From Actinomucor elegans (taxonomy: Eukaryota > Mucoromycota > Mucoromycetes > Mucorales > Mucoraceae), in the NCBI GenBank assembly GCA_026027325.1, contig JAMSLZ010000002.1, positions 3,348,001 through 3,412,000 on the forward strand: DNA of 64,000 nt. The letters are read 5' to 3'. The notes beneath the pieces were generated by a model, which worked only from the letters and a program-made list of their open reading frames with translations, was not told where the DNA came from and made no database searches. The position numbers were made by a program, and so were the translations under genes. Below, piece by piece: positions 1 to 11,126 of the stretch (position 1 is its first letter; each line of letters opens with the position of its first letter).

Positions 1-741
1 CATGGTAAATAAAACTGAACACAAGTGTATAACTTATTATTAGCTATTGGCAGATATAACATATTCGTTTTTACAATTCAACACAAGTTATATAGCAGAT
101 GTAATTCTGCATACTGATCTTGAGCTACTCATTAGATTCAACTTTTGAATGAGCTCGGCTGAGAGATCGAGAAATACTGATGATAAATATGCTATAATCT
201 CCCGCTGCTCAATAACTATACATCATCCTCGAGTTTTATTAAATTGAGGTTATAACAGATGAAGCAGCTTATTTTGAACATGAAGCACTAATCAGATGTG
301 GCAATTGATCGGAATAAAATTAAAAATCTGCAGAAGAAAGAAATGGGTGACTCTTCCCTTGGATCCAAATTTCAAAATATTGCAAAGCCAAAAAAAATGA
401 TATGAAGCCAAAACATTTGAGAGCATACAGTTACATTTTTCGGTATTTTTACCACTAGCTATAATCGCGTTTCGAACTTTCGAAAGAAGTCATAAAAAAT
501 ATAATAATGCTTATACCATACGATGCACAAATCGATGATAAACAGGCTTTGCTAATAAATTTTTTATATAAGGATACATTTGTATTATTCACAAGTAAAT
601 GTCGAGTATTAGGCAACAACAAAATCAACCTTTTTAAACCCCGTTTTTCAGTACAAAATGCGCGGAGCCTGAGTATCAGGTTCATATGGACTTCTCGAAA
701 AAAAAAATTTGACTTGTTCTTTACGTTCATACCGCTTTTAC
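1..741. other. Intergenic region upstream of NELF-C/D
   Basis: I see no convincing gene here. Short frames on both strands around 455-787 are AT-rich, low in complexity and lack family resemblance. The stretch 131-335 carries two copies of the dispersed repeat described separately. The last ~100 bases before the proposed start at 742 should hold the NELF-C/D promoter, but no clear TATA box is visible. Confidence 0.5.
131..335 (+). repeat. Dispersed GATCGAGATCGG repeat, cluster 1 (two copies)
   Basis: Two degenerate copies in the same orientation begin near 131 and 274. The first reads ATTAGATTC..TTTTGAATGAGCTCGGCTGAGAGATC; the second carries CTAATCAGATGTGGCAATTG. Spacing is about 150 bp. See the finding on this family for its consensus and other sites. 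Confidence 0.55.
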
Positions 742-2865
742 CATGGTAAACATTTAACATTAATGAATAATAATCACTGTTTCTCAACGATTCTCTTTTT
801 TTTTAACTATAGTCTAATAAACCCTTAAGAATCGCGCCTATTGACGAATATAAAAAATCGCTTTCACAAACAGGTACTACTTGATTGAACCGTAGCTTTT
901 CTCTCTGTATTAATTCATTTTCTATACGAAGACGCCATTCTCGAACAAAACATTTATACCGATGTTTTGTCAAAGTACTTGGGACTCGGTGGATCACCTT
1001 TAGTTGCTGTTAATTTGTTATCCGAATCTTATATTGGTATTCCTTCCATGTGCAATGCAACCGCAACATCAGTCAATTCCATAGGATTAAACAGTGACAG
1101 TATCCTCAGACAAGCTATTCGGAAACAGCTCAAGAGTCGCTTTGATCCTCAACGTGTTGACGAGTTCTTTGCGCGTACTGACAATCAAATGGCACCAGAA
1201 TGGCTTGATGTATTACTTCAGGACGCCCACTGGAGACAAACCATGTATGAATTACTGGAAAAGCACCCCAGCTGTGTGTTTTTGAACTTTGCAATTATGG
1301 TAAGCGAGTGTTTTGTATAAAATATCTTAATACTTAAAGGGTTGATAGCGTATTGCGGAAGCTGGTCATGAAAACGAAATTTCAAAGCTAAGAACACCTT
1401 CAACTTATATCAAAGTGTATAATCTGATTCTGAATGATGCTTTATCGAATCTGGTTCATAAAGACGATTTGGAGTTTGATCAAGAATTGCCGGGTTTGGT
1501 GGTAATTTTGTTGTTGAATTGAGTAAGCATGATATTAACTGTTACATAGAGAGTATGTTGCGAAAGAGAAGATACATATCTATATGCACAGATACTCTTG
1601 AGAAAGTTATATGATGAATTTGATGCAAAACCATTCAATCGTCTTCGTAGAGAGTTAGAGATAGCAGCGAAAAAGAGAGGCAACCTGGCAATAGTTGATG
1701 TATTACATACACATACGTCTGATGCACCATTTGAACTGTCAAGGACTATCAAATCAATCATGCATTCACAAACTATTACACCAGGCGATCTCATAGCAGT
1801 AAGACTTTTTGATCTTTTGAAATTATAGCATGCACTAATAATATTGCTAGTTGAAACGGTTCTATACTGTAGAAAACCCTCCAGCAGCGCATCATTTATG
1901 CGATTATGATCTAATTCTAAAGATGTTAAAAGCATTGTATGTGCCTCCATTATTAAGAGCGGACTTGGTTGATGATGTGACATTTTTAATCGCTTATGCT
2001 ACGACAATGAATGATACCAAACCTCGATTAGAGCAGCAAGACGAAATACTCAAAGTCCAAGCGGTTCTCAAAGAGCTTTATACATCATTAGCTAACAAGA
2101 CAGAAGTAGGTAGCATTACTGGCGCGATGAAGTATATTATCAGTGCTATTCGTTTCCCAGTAGGATCGATGGGTGTCTTGATGTGGATTGAATATATGGC
2201 CATCCATACAGCTTATTTTGAAACATACTTTAGATCAACAGAAACACCTGTTTTATTGTTGATTCTAGATGAAATTGCCAGTCGACATCAGTTGCAACAG
2301 CCTATTGTATTTGAGCTGGTACAGAGATGTGTCAAACATAAAACTGATATATTTGCGCCTGAAATCCAGGTATGTATTTATGATTGTCTCACCTAGACAT
2401 TACAAGCTAATAGTGTTAAACAGCTGACCTTACAAAGAACTTGGGTCGACCGTATGCTTTATCTCGTTCAATTGAATTACACTTTGCCTGTATTAAAGTA
2501 CTTTAGTGGCCCTGGACAAGAGCTAGATAATAGTTTAATTGTTTATTTTGTAAAGAAGGTAAAATTTGCCGTCATGTTAATGGAACTATAATTAACTCGC
2601 TCTATATAGGTCCTGAGATTAGCACAAGCACCTTATAGCAAACCATTTATTCATGATATGGTGGCGATTGTGGAGCAACTTGTTCAGAACTTATCCTTGA
2701 TTAAAGATGTGCAGCAGTTAGTGTTGAATTTCCTAGGTAAGCTAGCTTTTATAGAATATCGGTAGTATACTGAACATTTTGTAATTAGAACAAGCTTTGA
2801 ATGGAGAAGCAAAACTTGATAGCGAGTTAGAAACAAAGATCAGAGATGTTATTGAAACTGTGTAA
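742..2865 (+). CDS. NELFCD: Negative elongation factor subunit NELF-C/D (TH1 family)
   Basis: NELF-C/D is a core subunit of the metazoan NELF complex, which holds RNA polymerase II in promoter-proximal pause in the nucleus. Proposed exons: 742-744, 813-873, 932-1299, 1349-1501, 1550-1798, 1851-2369, 2424-2558, 2610-2736 and 2789-2865. They join in frame to 563 residues, close to the ~580 of the animal protein. Family landmarks are visible: a LSKYLGLGGSP..NLLSESY segment near the N-terminus, QMAPEWLDVLLQDAHW near residue 107, LEKHPSC.FLNF after it, then DTYLYAQ, IRFPVGSMGVLMWIEY, and a helical C-terminus. The introns are 48-68 nt with canonical ends. The start is the weakest point: it places the ATG alone in a 3-nt exon before an intron 745-812 that has a long pyrimidine tract; an upstream exon is possible. 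The identity is firm, the first two exons are tentative. Confidence 0.88.
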
Positions 2866-3917
2866 ATAATAAATAGGCTTTCTTTAGCTGTTCATATTAT
2901 TGTATTGCGAGTCTATTATTTTGAATGTCTTAACTGACGTCTGCTCTTAATAAGCATGAGCTACAGTATTTTTTTAACATGCTGTATACTATAAATTAAC
3001 CATCAGAATATGAAGCAATACTTTAATCATGCATACGTTTGCATTCATTGGCTGAACATTTCATTTTTCATAATGTACTCGATTGGTCCTGACGCCAAAT
3101 ATTATACTTTATTTTTTTCTTGATGGAAGGTAGTTCTGATATATCAATTTTGGTAGTGAACACTCCAATATTTTTCATATGACCTTTCAAATATGCCTAT
3201 CAGCCAAAGTGCCCAAGGTTCTATGCGGTAAAATAACACACACAGTATTTTGATCAAGATGAAAATAAAAATAAAAAGGCATCGGGACATTTACCAGACT
3301 CACGGTGCGTATCCATAATATTGTATCGTGGATTGACATACAATCTGAAGTCAAGTGAAAGCTCGTGCTCCTAGAGAACGATTTGGATTCTTCTCTTGAT
3401 TTCCCCGACAATTTACCAGTGTCATCTATCTGCACATCATCATCAACAAGGGAAAAAGAAGAAGCCTTTATAAAAAAAAATTTAGGAAGAATTACGCTAG
3501 CAGAATCAATTGAACGTATCGCTTAGAACAAAGAAACTGCGAAGATCTATCCAAGAGATTCTCGACTGGTGGCAGTTTACGCCTGAACTTTGGTAAACAC
3601 GTAGCCTAGAACGCACCACGCAATGAAACATGCCTATAATTTTGCAGACCCCCATCAATGCCATACACATTTACCACCTGTTACTTGATCACATCAAAAC
3701 CGACATCATATAAATATGAAACAAAAGATTTTAAAATTACATTGAGCGCCAACGGTACATGGCAATCGCAGGGGCTGTGATAACCATTAGAAAACAAATG
3801 AAAAAAGAAGAATATCTTATACAGAATCATGAGGTAGTTAATGGTGGTTTCATTATAAGGTAGTGTATGGGATGTCTGTGGAGGGTGCTGGTTTTGTTAG
3901 ATCCAGTATTATTTTTA
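2866..3917. other. Intergenic region with possible gene relic
   Basis: An AATAAATA polyadenylation-like signal follows the NELF-C/D stop directly (2866-2875). On the minus strand, 3187-3435 holds an open stretch rich in Ser and Lys that could end through a GTGAGT donor near 3300 and an acceptor near 3215, giving a short coding tail; I do not recognise it and could not extend it upstream. Otherwise I see nothing. Confidence 0.3.
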
Positions 3918-4938
3918 TTATTTATATATCTTAATTATGCAGTATGTATAATGACTGAAAAATAAATCCTCCAAATCAGTATAAAAAAAAAAAACTGATA
4001 TGTTTATTATACCAGCTTGAAATATTGTATCTAGCATTATGAATATAACACCTTTTTCTGTTGGTATTATATTTTCTGCAGGCTTATCCTTCAATGAGTG
4101 ACCCAAGTTTCTCTGAATATGTAAACTAAATCCGACCTCATCAACAAAAACACAATTTTCTAGCAAAACTGAGGTCTTCCATATCCTAAAATTCCAAATA
4201 ACGGCTTTGCGCAAAGCAATTACTCTGTCAGAATTTCTTGCTGTAGTTATTTTATGAGTTTTTTTTAAGGTAAGATGACAACTATTCCCCAAATGCCTGT
4301 GTTTATAGCCATAATTGAAATTCTCATGCCTCCAAACATTTCACAAAGCTTTACTTTAGTTCGTCTAATGTAATAGTAGGATTCTTTTCAATATATTCCA
4401 AAAGAAGTTTTGAATACTCATCTGTCAGTTTGCTACGGGGTCTCTCACAAGGCTTGTTTTATGTGCTTGAAAGACGTCTCTCTATTATTATTATTATTAT
4501 ATGTTTTGATATAGTTTTGAGCTATACGGATGCTTATGTCAGTCAGTAAAGCTGGGCCCTTAGCAGTAAAGTTCTCAAAAAGGTTCTCAATTTGTTCAGA
4601 CATAATTCCTGGTATGACCCTCTCAACTTAGTCTTTGAATACTGATGCTTTTACTTTAGTGGCATTGTTTCTGCAAAAAGAGCCCCTCCAAACGTACCTG
4701 AATCGTCTTTTTCCCCAGGTGAATCAACATCCATAAGGCTACGTACACATAGTAGAGATTCGCTTTCTATTTGCTTTATTTTCTCCTGCCATTCACTACT
4801 CAAATTAAAGTAATCAGAATTAGGCGCTTCATTCTCCTGTAAATGGTTATACTCTTCCGTGCTAATATCGAACGAAGAATCTGCATCGCCTTCTAGTACA
4901 CATTCGTTATTAATCATATGTACATCAAAATCGTTCAT
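3918..4938 (-). pseudogene. Decayed Tc1/mariner-type (DDE_3) transposase
   Basis: Reading the minus strand from 4938 gives an acidic N-terminal segment (to about 4651), then a helix-turn-helix-like region around 4600-4330 with several stops and frame changes, then a catalytic-domain fragment (4292-3918) with the motif CVFVDEVGFSLH that matches the first-aspartate block of Tc1-like transposases (FVDEAGF), followed by IPTEKGVIFIMLD and AGIIN. Three segments in different frames of one strand follow the family order. The second Asp and the Glu of the DDE triad are not seen, since the frame ends in a poly-T-like stretch. No terminal inverted repeats were identified. This is an inactive relic; identification is by motif. 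Confidence 0.62.
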
Positions 4939-5400
4939 TACAGTTACTACATATATTTTGTATTGAATAATGGAAGCTTTAATGCCATTGCAAATATTTT
5001 ATTCCGCCCAACGCAAAGTCACCCGCAAAATCCAGTATAGCGTGAATAATTAACCTCGGGAGACGCTATCAAAAAGCCCATCACAAAAGCGTGTATATCT
5101 GGATTTCCGGAAAATATATTGAGCAAAACACATCCCTTTTTATTAATTAACGTTTATAGTTGTGCATCGACTTAGACAGATGTCTCAAAAAGGCCCCCAT
5201 CGCTTTGATAACAATTACCAAGGAGATACAGAGAGTCTGAAATGGTTTACTGATTTGCCTGAAATAGTTCTTGTAAGGAATGAACAATCATAGTATTATC
5301 TCCGGTCATTTTGATCCCCGCCATTGGGTACACAAAGGCTGTACTTGCAAACCAGCTTCCTCTGTTACGTTTTATTTTTTAGAAAGGAATTAACTATAAA
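4939..5400. other. Intergenic region, promoter of the Mvp1-like gene
   Basis: AT-rich with no frame of interest. The stretch before 5401 ends in ...GAATTAACTATAAAATG, so the start codon sits in an A-rich context; a TATAAA string lies right against the start and is probably not a TATA box. Confidence 0.4.
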
Positions 5401-7708
5401 ATGCTTCACGAGGACGACGATCCTCTTGGTAGTTCCATGTTTGACTATAACCCTCCATCAAACTCGATATTAGGCAATACTATGAGTAGTACTTCCATGT
5501 TCTCTTCACAGTTTGTCGACGAAGATCCATGGGGAAGTCATACTACGCCAAACTTGAGCGCTATACCAACGACAACAGCTACACACGACATTAATCGCTC
5601 TTTTACTGCTCCTAATCTGTACAGTAATACCAATGACATTAGAACTTCAGATGCAGCTAGTCATCGTCCGAGCCAATACAACACCTCTACAGTGTTGTGT
5701 AAGTAGTTTTTTTTTTCCTTGTTTGATATCATTGAAGTCTAATAGCTTTATAGCGGGAATTAGACTGCCCGAGATATATGAGCAGCTATTTTCACAGAAC
5801 CAACGTTCTGGAAGAGTATCATTATCCACCTTGAACGGTATATTGTCTAGAGCAAGCATTTCGGCAAATCATATTGAAACGGTAATTACACAAGAAAGCA
5901 AAAAGATGAGCTTTACTGAAGTATTGTAACAATAGATTATGCGAATTGTTGTACCCAACGGTGCGTCTTATGTGACTCAAGCTGAATTCAATACAGCAAT
6001 GGCCTTAGTTGCTTGTGCTCAAAACAACTTGGAAGTATCTCTTGAAGATCTTTATGAGAATAGGAACTGTAAGTTTACTCCTATATCATGGTTATACAAA
6101 CTCATGTTATTATTAGATTTGCCAGAATTAAGTATAAGCGGTGATCATAAAGAAGAAGCGGTGAAATCGCCTTTGAAGCTCCATAATGATGAGAATATAC
6201 CTGAACCGAATATAAAGTCCAATCATCAGCACTCTACTTTGAAATCTGCGTATCCAGGTATGAAATCTCCTCGAGAATCAACTTCTACCAAAACTACTTC
6301 TACATATGATCATCGCCATCAGCAACAACATACCAATAGCAAAGATAGTAGCAATAAAGGTCTAGATACACGCCAATGGTTTCAACATCTAGAAGAGATT
6401 ACAGTGACAGTGGCGCCTGAAAGAGAAGGATTCATCTTTAAGCATGTCAACTACATTGTCACAAATGAAAAGAGATCTTCTATTGTTCTGAGAAGATACA
6501 GCGATTTCTGGTGGTTATTGGAGGTGCTACTGCGTAGATATCCATTCCGCTCCTTACCTAACTTACCACCTAAAAAGCTTGGAGGCAGTAAGTCTTTAAA
6601 ATAGATCGATATGCTGAAACTAACATGTGTGTAGGAGATGCCAACTTTTTAGAAAAAAGGCGTAAAGGGCTATCGCGATTCATCAATGCTATTATTCGCC
6701 ATCCTGTCCTGCGCCAAGATGATATTGTTTCACGGTTTCTTACTGAACCATCTGAATTATCAGCCTGGCGTAAGCAGAATCCACCCAACTTGGATGAAGA
6801 GTTTAAAAGAAAGCAGTTTCCTATTCGTGAATTAGATGACATGACGCCTTTGAACTTGGAAGATCAGTTGCAAAAGGCTAGAAAGAGAGTGATAGCTGGT
6901 ATCAATCACTACGTTAACCTATGCATTATTATGGAACGAATGATTCGACGCATGCACGGTCAAGCTTCTGATTTCTCAAGATATTCGATTGCTCTAAAGT
7001 AAGTCTGAATAACGCAAATGATTGCATACTCATCATTGCACAGTTCATTGGCTGAAGCCGAGTTGAGATATCATGCTGGTGAATGTAGAAACTGCCAGCA
7101 AGTAGTTAGAGGATACGAAACTGTAGCAAAGCATATGCAAAATGAAAGTAGTTTATTGGAAGATCAAGTAGGAACTGCCACAGATGGTGTTTTGGAAAAC
7201 TTGAAGAAGTTTAGAGATCTATTAGTGTCTTTTAGAGTGAGTAACTGAACGAAAGAGATAGACTAAAACGCTAATATATTATGATAGGATTTGGATGAAC
7301 GTAGAGGTAGATTATCTGTAAACGATACTGAAGCCATTGCCAAACGCCTGCAAGCAAATAGAGCCAAAGTGCACCAGAATAAAGGCGTACCTGGATTAGA
7401 AACGGAAGTGTCCAAGTTGGAAGAAACCATTCGAACAGTAAGTACTCACCAACTATTGCCAACAGAAGATTAACACATTTTAATAGGATGAAATGGAGCT
7501 GTCACATCAGCAAGACCGAGAGATATTCATTAGGTTTTGTATGTGGTCTGAACTGATCTACCTTCATAAGCAGCAGGCCTTTGTGTCTTCTTTATATCAA
7601 AATTTTGTCAAGGACTCGATTCATTTCTCTAAATTACGCGCTGATAACTGGCAAGATCTTGAAGCGCCTACTTTTGATATGCCATCTGAAGTTGATTTAT
7701 TTGAATAA
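5401..7708 (+). CDS. MVP1: Sorting nexin Mvp1 / SNX8-like (PX-BAR protein)
   Basis: Mvp1/SNX8 proteins bind PI3P on endosomes and help retrieve cargo to the Golgi. Exons: 5401-5698, 5754-5881, 5936-6587, 6635-6998, 7044-7236, 7288-7437 and 7487-7708, all GT-AG, joining to 668 residues (yeast Mvp1 is about 510). The N-terminal ~95 residues are low complexity with Asp/Ser/Asn. Residues ~100-170 form an EH-like region beginning [14 protein letters not shown]. After a His/Ser/Lys linker the PX domain (~295-420) starts [11 protein letters not shown] and includes the phosphoinositide-binding RRYSDFWWL and LPNLPPKKL motifs. The C-terminal ~240 residues are helical with charged heptads, as in a SNX-BAR domain. 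It is followed by the Sec2-like gene 180 bp downstream on the same strand. The longer linker is the main difference from yeast. Confidence 0.88.
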
Positions 7709-7889
7709 GTCTATTTACCTCTTTCTTTTGTATATATTCTACTTGGTCTTATGTAATAAAATCCCTTTGCTTCTTATTTCAATATGATCGATGACCCATC
7801 ATTAATAGTGAAATGCAAGAATTTTCCGAACTATACAAAGTCAAATATCAATGGATCACTCTTGTCTTTCTTTCTAGAATACTGCTAGT

Positions 7890-9305
7890 ATGAACTGGAA
7901 CCGAAAAGAAGATCCTATCATTCTCATTGACTCATACCATGATATCCATCTTCCAGTTACATCAAAACCTCTGCCTGTATTACTGGCGCCACCAACTCCA
8001 GGTGGATCTCCGTTGAGTTCTTCTGCCTTTTCCCCACTTCAATCTCCTCTTGATTGCTCGCATTATCGGCGTTCCAGCATTTGCAGCGATACTAGTAATC
8101 CTATGGCCTCTGAGCAATCCCCATTACCAGCTGCAGTACAGCCTCTGCTTTCAACCAACACGTATGCCGTAATACAAAAACAATCACAAGAAATCCAAGA
8201 GCTTCGGCGAGATCTTATCAAACTAAATCAAAAGTATATTGAACAGATTGACCGTATTCAAACAGCTGAACAAGCTCAATTCTTAGTCGAGTCCGAATTG
8301 GAAGATTTGTCCCTGGGGCTTTTTGAGCAGGCAAACCAAATGGTTGCTGATGAGAAGAAAGCGCGTTTTCAGCAAGAAAAGAAGGTACAGCAATTAGAAA
8401 AGGAGTTGGAGACGGTGTATGAAGAGCTAGGCAATGAAAGAGCTCAATTAAAAGAACTGAGGCAACGGTTTGTGGATCAAGAACAGCAGCAGCCGATATA
8501 CAAGTCGTCTCATCCACTTGATATTGGCTCATCATCATCTACTCTAAAAGAAGACAATAGTAACAGTGATTTCGATGAAACTGAAGATGATGTGTCCATA
8601 TCTACAGCGACAACCAGCTCAAATAGTATATATCTAGATGATGGTTGGCTCACTTTATTCCAAGACTTTTTGAAACAGGCGCCCAATACTCCATTGGAGC
8701 TTTTATATCGTCTTCCATTCATGAAGCAATGTATGGAGCTTGACATCGAACCTTGTCTTCGTTTCAATAACGTTAAAAATACTAATGGCCGTTTAACCAT
8801 GCGAAAAGTACTTGAAGCTGTCATCCATCAGCCTTGTTTTATAGAATCTGATCATCATCAAAAGCGCCACTCACACGACGATCGATTATCTGGTACTAAC
8901 ACTAGCATGGAAGACAATAAACTACCACCTATGAGACGCTCTTCATTTGCGTTCATGATCATGGGGAAATCACGTCCAGTCAATCAGATATTAGCCTGTC
9001 ATGGATGTGGTACCAAACTGCAGTCAAATCAACAAGAAAAATTTCGCTTTCGATTAAGAGAACAAGATACAGAATCATACTGGATTGATCGTACATGTCG
9101 CGACCGATTAGTAGCAGTATGTGATTTTTATGTATTTATTCGACATGTTCGGTTAGGATTGCAAAGTCAAAAGACGGTCCAAGGTTTGTTTCAAGAGTGT
9201 GTATGGCTAAGACTGCGTATGTTTTGGGCTAGATCTGGAGTGCATCATCCTCAGCAGCAGCAACTTCAGCATCAAAAAAGTAATGATCTATTATTTGTAC
9301 AATAA
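7890..9305 (+). CDS. SEC2: Sec2/Rabin8-type Rab guanine nucleotide exchange factor
   Basis: Sec2 family proteins activate Sec4/Rab8 on secretory vesicles on their way to the hyphal tip. This is a single exon of 471 residues. After a Pro/Ser-rich N-terminus (~1-95), residues ~95-205 form a long coiled coil with the Sec2 signature around ELEDLSLGLFEQANQMV, the part that contacts the Rab. An acidic Ser/Thr-rich linker follows. The C-terminal third has a conserved module seen in Rabin8/GRAB: a CHGCGTKL pair of cysteines, then CRDRLVAVCDFYVFIRHVR and VQGLFQECVWLRLRMFWARSG. A pyrimidine-rich TTTCTTTCTAG just before the ATG could be an intron acceptor in the leader. Poly-Gln near the end (QQQQLQ) is short. 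Same strand as its neighbours, both of which also act in polarity or endomembrane traffic. Confidence 0.85.
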   Translation: MNWNRKEDPIILIDSYHDIHLPVTSKPLPVLLAPPTPGGSPLSSSAFSPLQSPLDCSHYRRSSICSDTSNPMASEQSPLPAAVQPLLSTNTYAVIQKQSQEIQELRRDLIKLNQKYIEQIDRIQTAEQAQFLVESELEDLSLGLFEQANQMVADEKKARFQQEKKVQQLEKELETVYEELGNERAQLKELRQRFVDQEQQQPIYKSSHPLDIGSSSSTLKEDNSNSDFDETEDDVSISTATTSSNSIYLDDGWLTLFQDFLKQAPNTPLELLYRLPFMKQCMELDIEPCLRFNNVKNTNGRLTMRKVLEAVIHQPCFIESDHHQKRHSHDDRLSGTNTSMEDNKLPPMRRSSFAFMIMGKSRPVNQILACHGCGTKLQSNQQEKFRFRLREQDTESYWIDRTCRDRLVAVCDFYVFIRHVRLGLQSQKTVQGLFQECVWLRLRMFWARSGVHHPQQQQLQHQKSNDLLFVQ

Positions 9306-10933
9306 AAAATTGACTAAAGCAGTGAACTAAAATTATATATATGTGTTTTCATTTTATAAAGTATCACTTGTAATTTGGGGCTTCTCTATTATAGATGAAA
9401 AGGAAAAAAAAAACACTTGATGAATGTGGTGGATCATTGAATACAACAAATGAGGTAGAGGAGATATGAAATTTCTCAGATGTAGAAACTTGTTCTGAAC
9501 ATGGCGTGCTAATTAGATGGGATATTTAATCGAGTCCAGTTGAAAGACCCATGAATCTATAGATATATCAATTAGATCGTACGAAATACCTGTCATTTTC
9601 AATCAATTAATTATCGGCAGGTGCAATATACTGTTTGCACCGCAATTGAATATATAAAAAACCCACTACACGTAAAAACTTACTCTCAGTAAAAAAAAAA
9701 TTTATCAGATGTGTTATTAAATTGAAGTCTGTCGAGAAATCTATTGGTCATTAGATCCAGTTTTCTTAAAATGTATATAGTTTACATTGCAATGCAAAAA
9801 TATCGTATAATCTTAATAATTCAGTCAAACAAGAGTTCAGATAGATACAATAACTATTTGTAAATTTGAAAAAGTAAGCAAATGTGACATGGAATTGGAT
9901 CACTTAAGGAATGTAAAGATGTTGAAAATGAGGCCAAAAAGGGCCGCTTACAAAATAAAACCCCAAGGGTATGCCCTAATGCCAAAATTTCAAATTGGCC
10001 AAACCTCAATCGACTCGATTATTTTAGTTAAACTCAATATTTTACTCAAAAATGATCAATGGATATCCTTCATTGATGGTTTTCGCGATATAACACATAA
10101 TCCTATCTATACTATTATGATGCAGCCAGACCTCAACTAAGCCAGTCTGACATTCAATCGTGCATATTGAAGATGTCTTAAGATGTATAGTAGATGACTT
10201 TTGGTTTTTCTTTTATGCAGCTATAATAAATTACTATCCCACGTTCAGTATGATTATATCTGTTATACTGTACTTCTCTTTTTTAATATTGTAAACTTAC
10301 ACAAGATCAAAATTTTCGATTTATTCATAACTAGATGACATTTTGAGAACATTTTTTCATTCAGTACAACAAGATCAATGTTGCTATATTTGTCTGAAGA
10401 CTACCGAGATTCTTGAAAGAGATTTTTTTTTTTGTAAAATCAAAAATATACTAAGCGTTTTGACAGTGGGTCGGACTTGATTTATGTTTCAGATAAATGT
10501 TCCTGAATAAAAATCATGCAGGGCAAACTTCGACAAGATGGGAACGCCACTTGATGTTTCTTCTTCAGTAAAGAATAAAGGCGATATTGTTTTAAACCAT
10601 ATTGAGTAGTATTTTGCAGTGGTAAGCTCTTCTCTTCAGGTTGAACGATATAGTGGTACTGTGTATTAATAAATCATCCTCTTTAGGCTTAGCGATGGAG
10701 TAATGTTTGGCATAAATATAGCAAAGCCAACAATTTCCTATTCAATTAATCTTACGATATACTGGTTCAGTGATTAGTCTAAATGTACTGCAAAGCCCTT
10801 GCAGCTTCGCATTCTACGGAGCTTGTTTCTTTACAAAAGAGAGTTTCAAAACCCAAGCAGTCACGAAACCGAAGCGTTTATGATGTTTTTTTTCGTCAGG
10901 AACATAACTGTTCGGCTTTTATTCAGTAATAAT
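9306..10933. other. Intergenic region with dispersed repeats
   Basis: This 1.6 kb holds repeat cluster 2 (9493-9765) and, at 9958-10000, a segment CCCCAAGGGTATGCCCTA followed by GCCAAAATTTCAAA that resembles segments beside other copies. A frame at 9889-10140 covers this repeat and is unlikely to be a gene. The final few hundred bases before 10934 may include upstream exons of the Rho GEF that I could not define. Confidence 0.4.
9493..9765 (+). repeat. Dispersed GATCGAGATCGG repeat, cluster 2 (two copies)
   Basis: Copy one (from ~9493) reads TTCTGAACATG..GTGCTAATTAGATGGGA then AATCGAGTCCAGTTGAAAG and ATCTATAGAT. Copy two (from ~9700) reads ATCAGATGTGTTATT and GTCTGTCGAGAAATCTAT then TTAGATCC. 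Same orientation, about 190 bp apart. Confidence 0.6.
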
Positions 10934-11089
10934 ATGTTAAATTCGCAGGAAATACTGAAGCATGAAGATACTTATCAAGCCCCAGATTCGGGTTTGTACT
11001 TTCAGGAACGTGATGATGATCCTTTACTTCCAGGGTCTGAAAGACAACTACTTATTTCATCAAGTAGATCCATGACTGATGTAAAATAT

Positions 11090-11126
<37 letters not shown>

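Noticed and set aside
507..749. Plus-strand frame of 80 codons before NELF-C/D
   Set aside because: AT-rich, no family features, overlapped by an equally open antisense frame, and the first real exon of NELF-C/D follows from a different phase.
9889..10140. Frame of 83 codons in the gap before the Rho GEF
   Set aside because: It overlaps the flank of repeat cluster 2, and its composition (Lys, Ile, Met) is that of AT-rich noncoding DNA.
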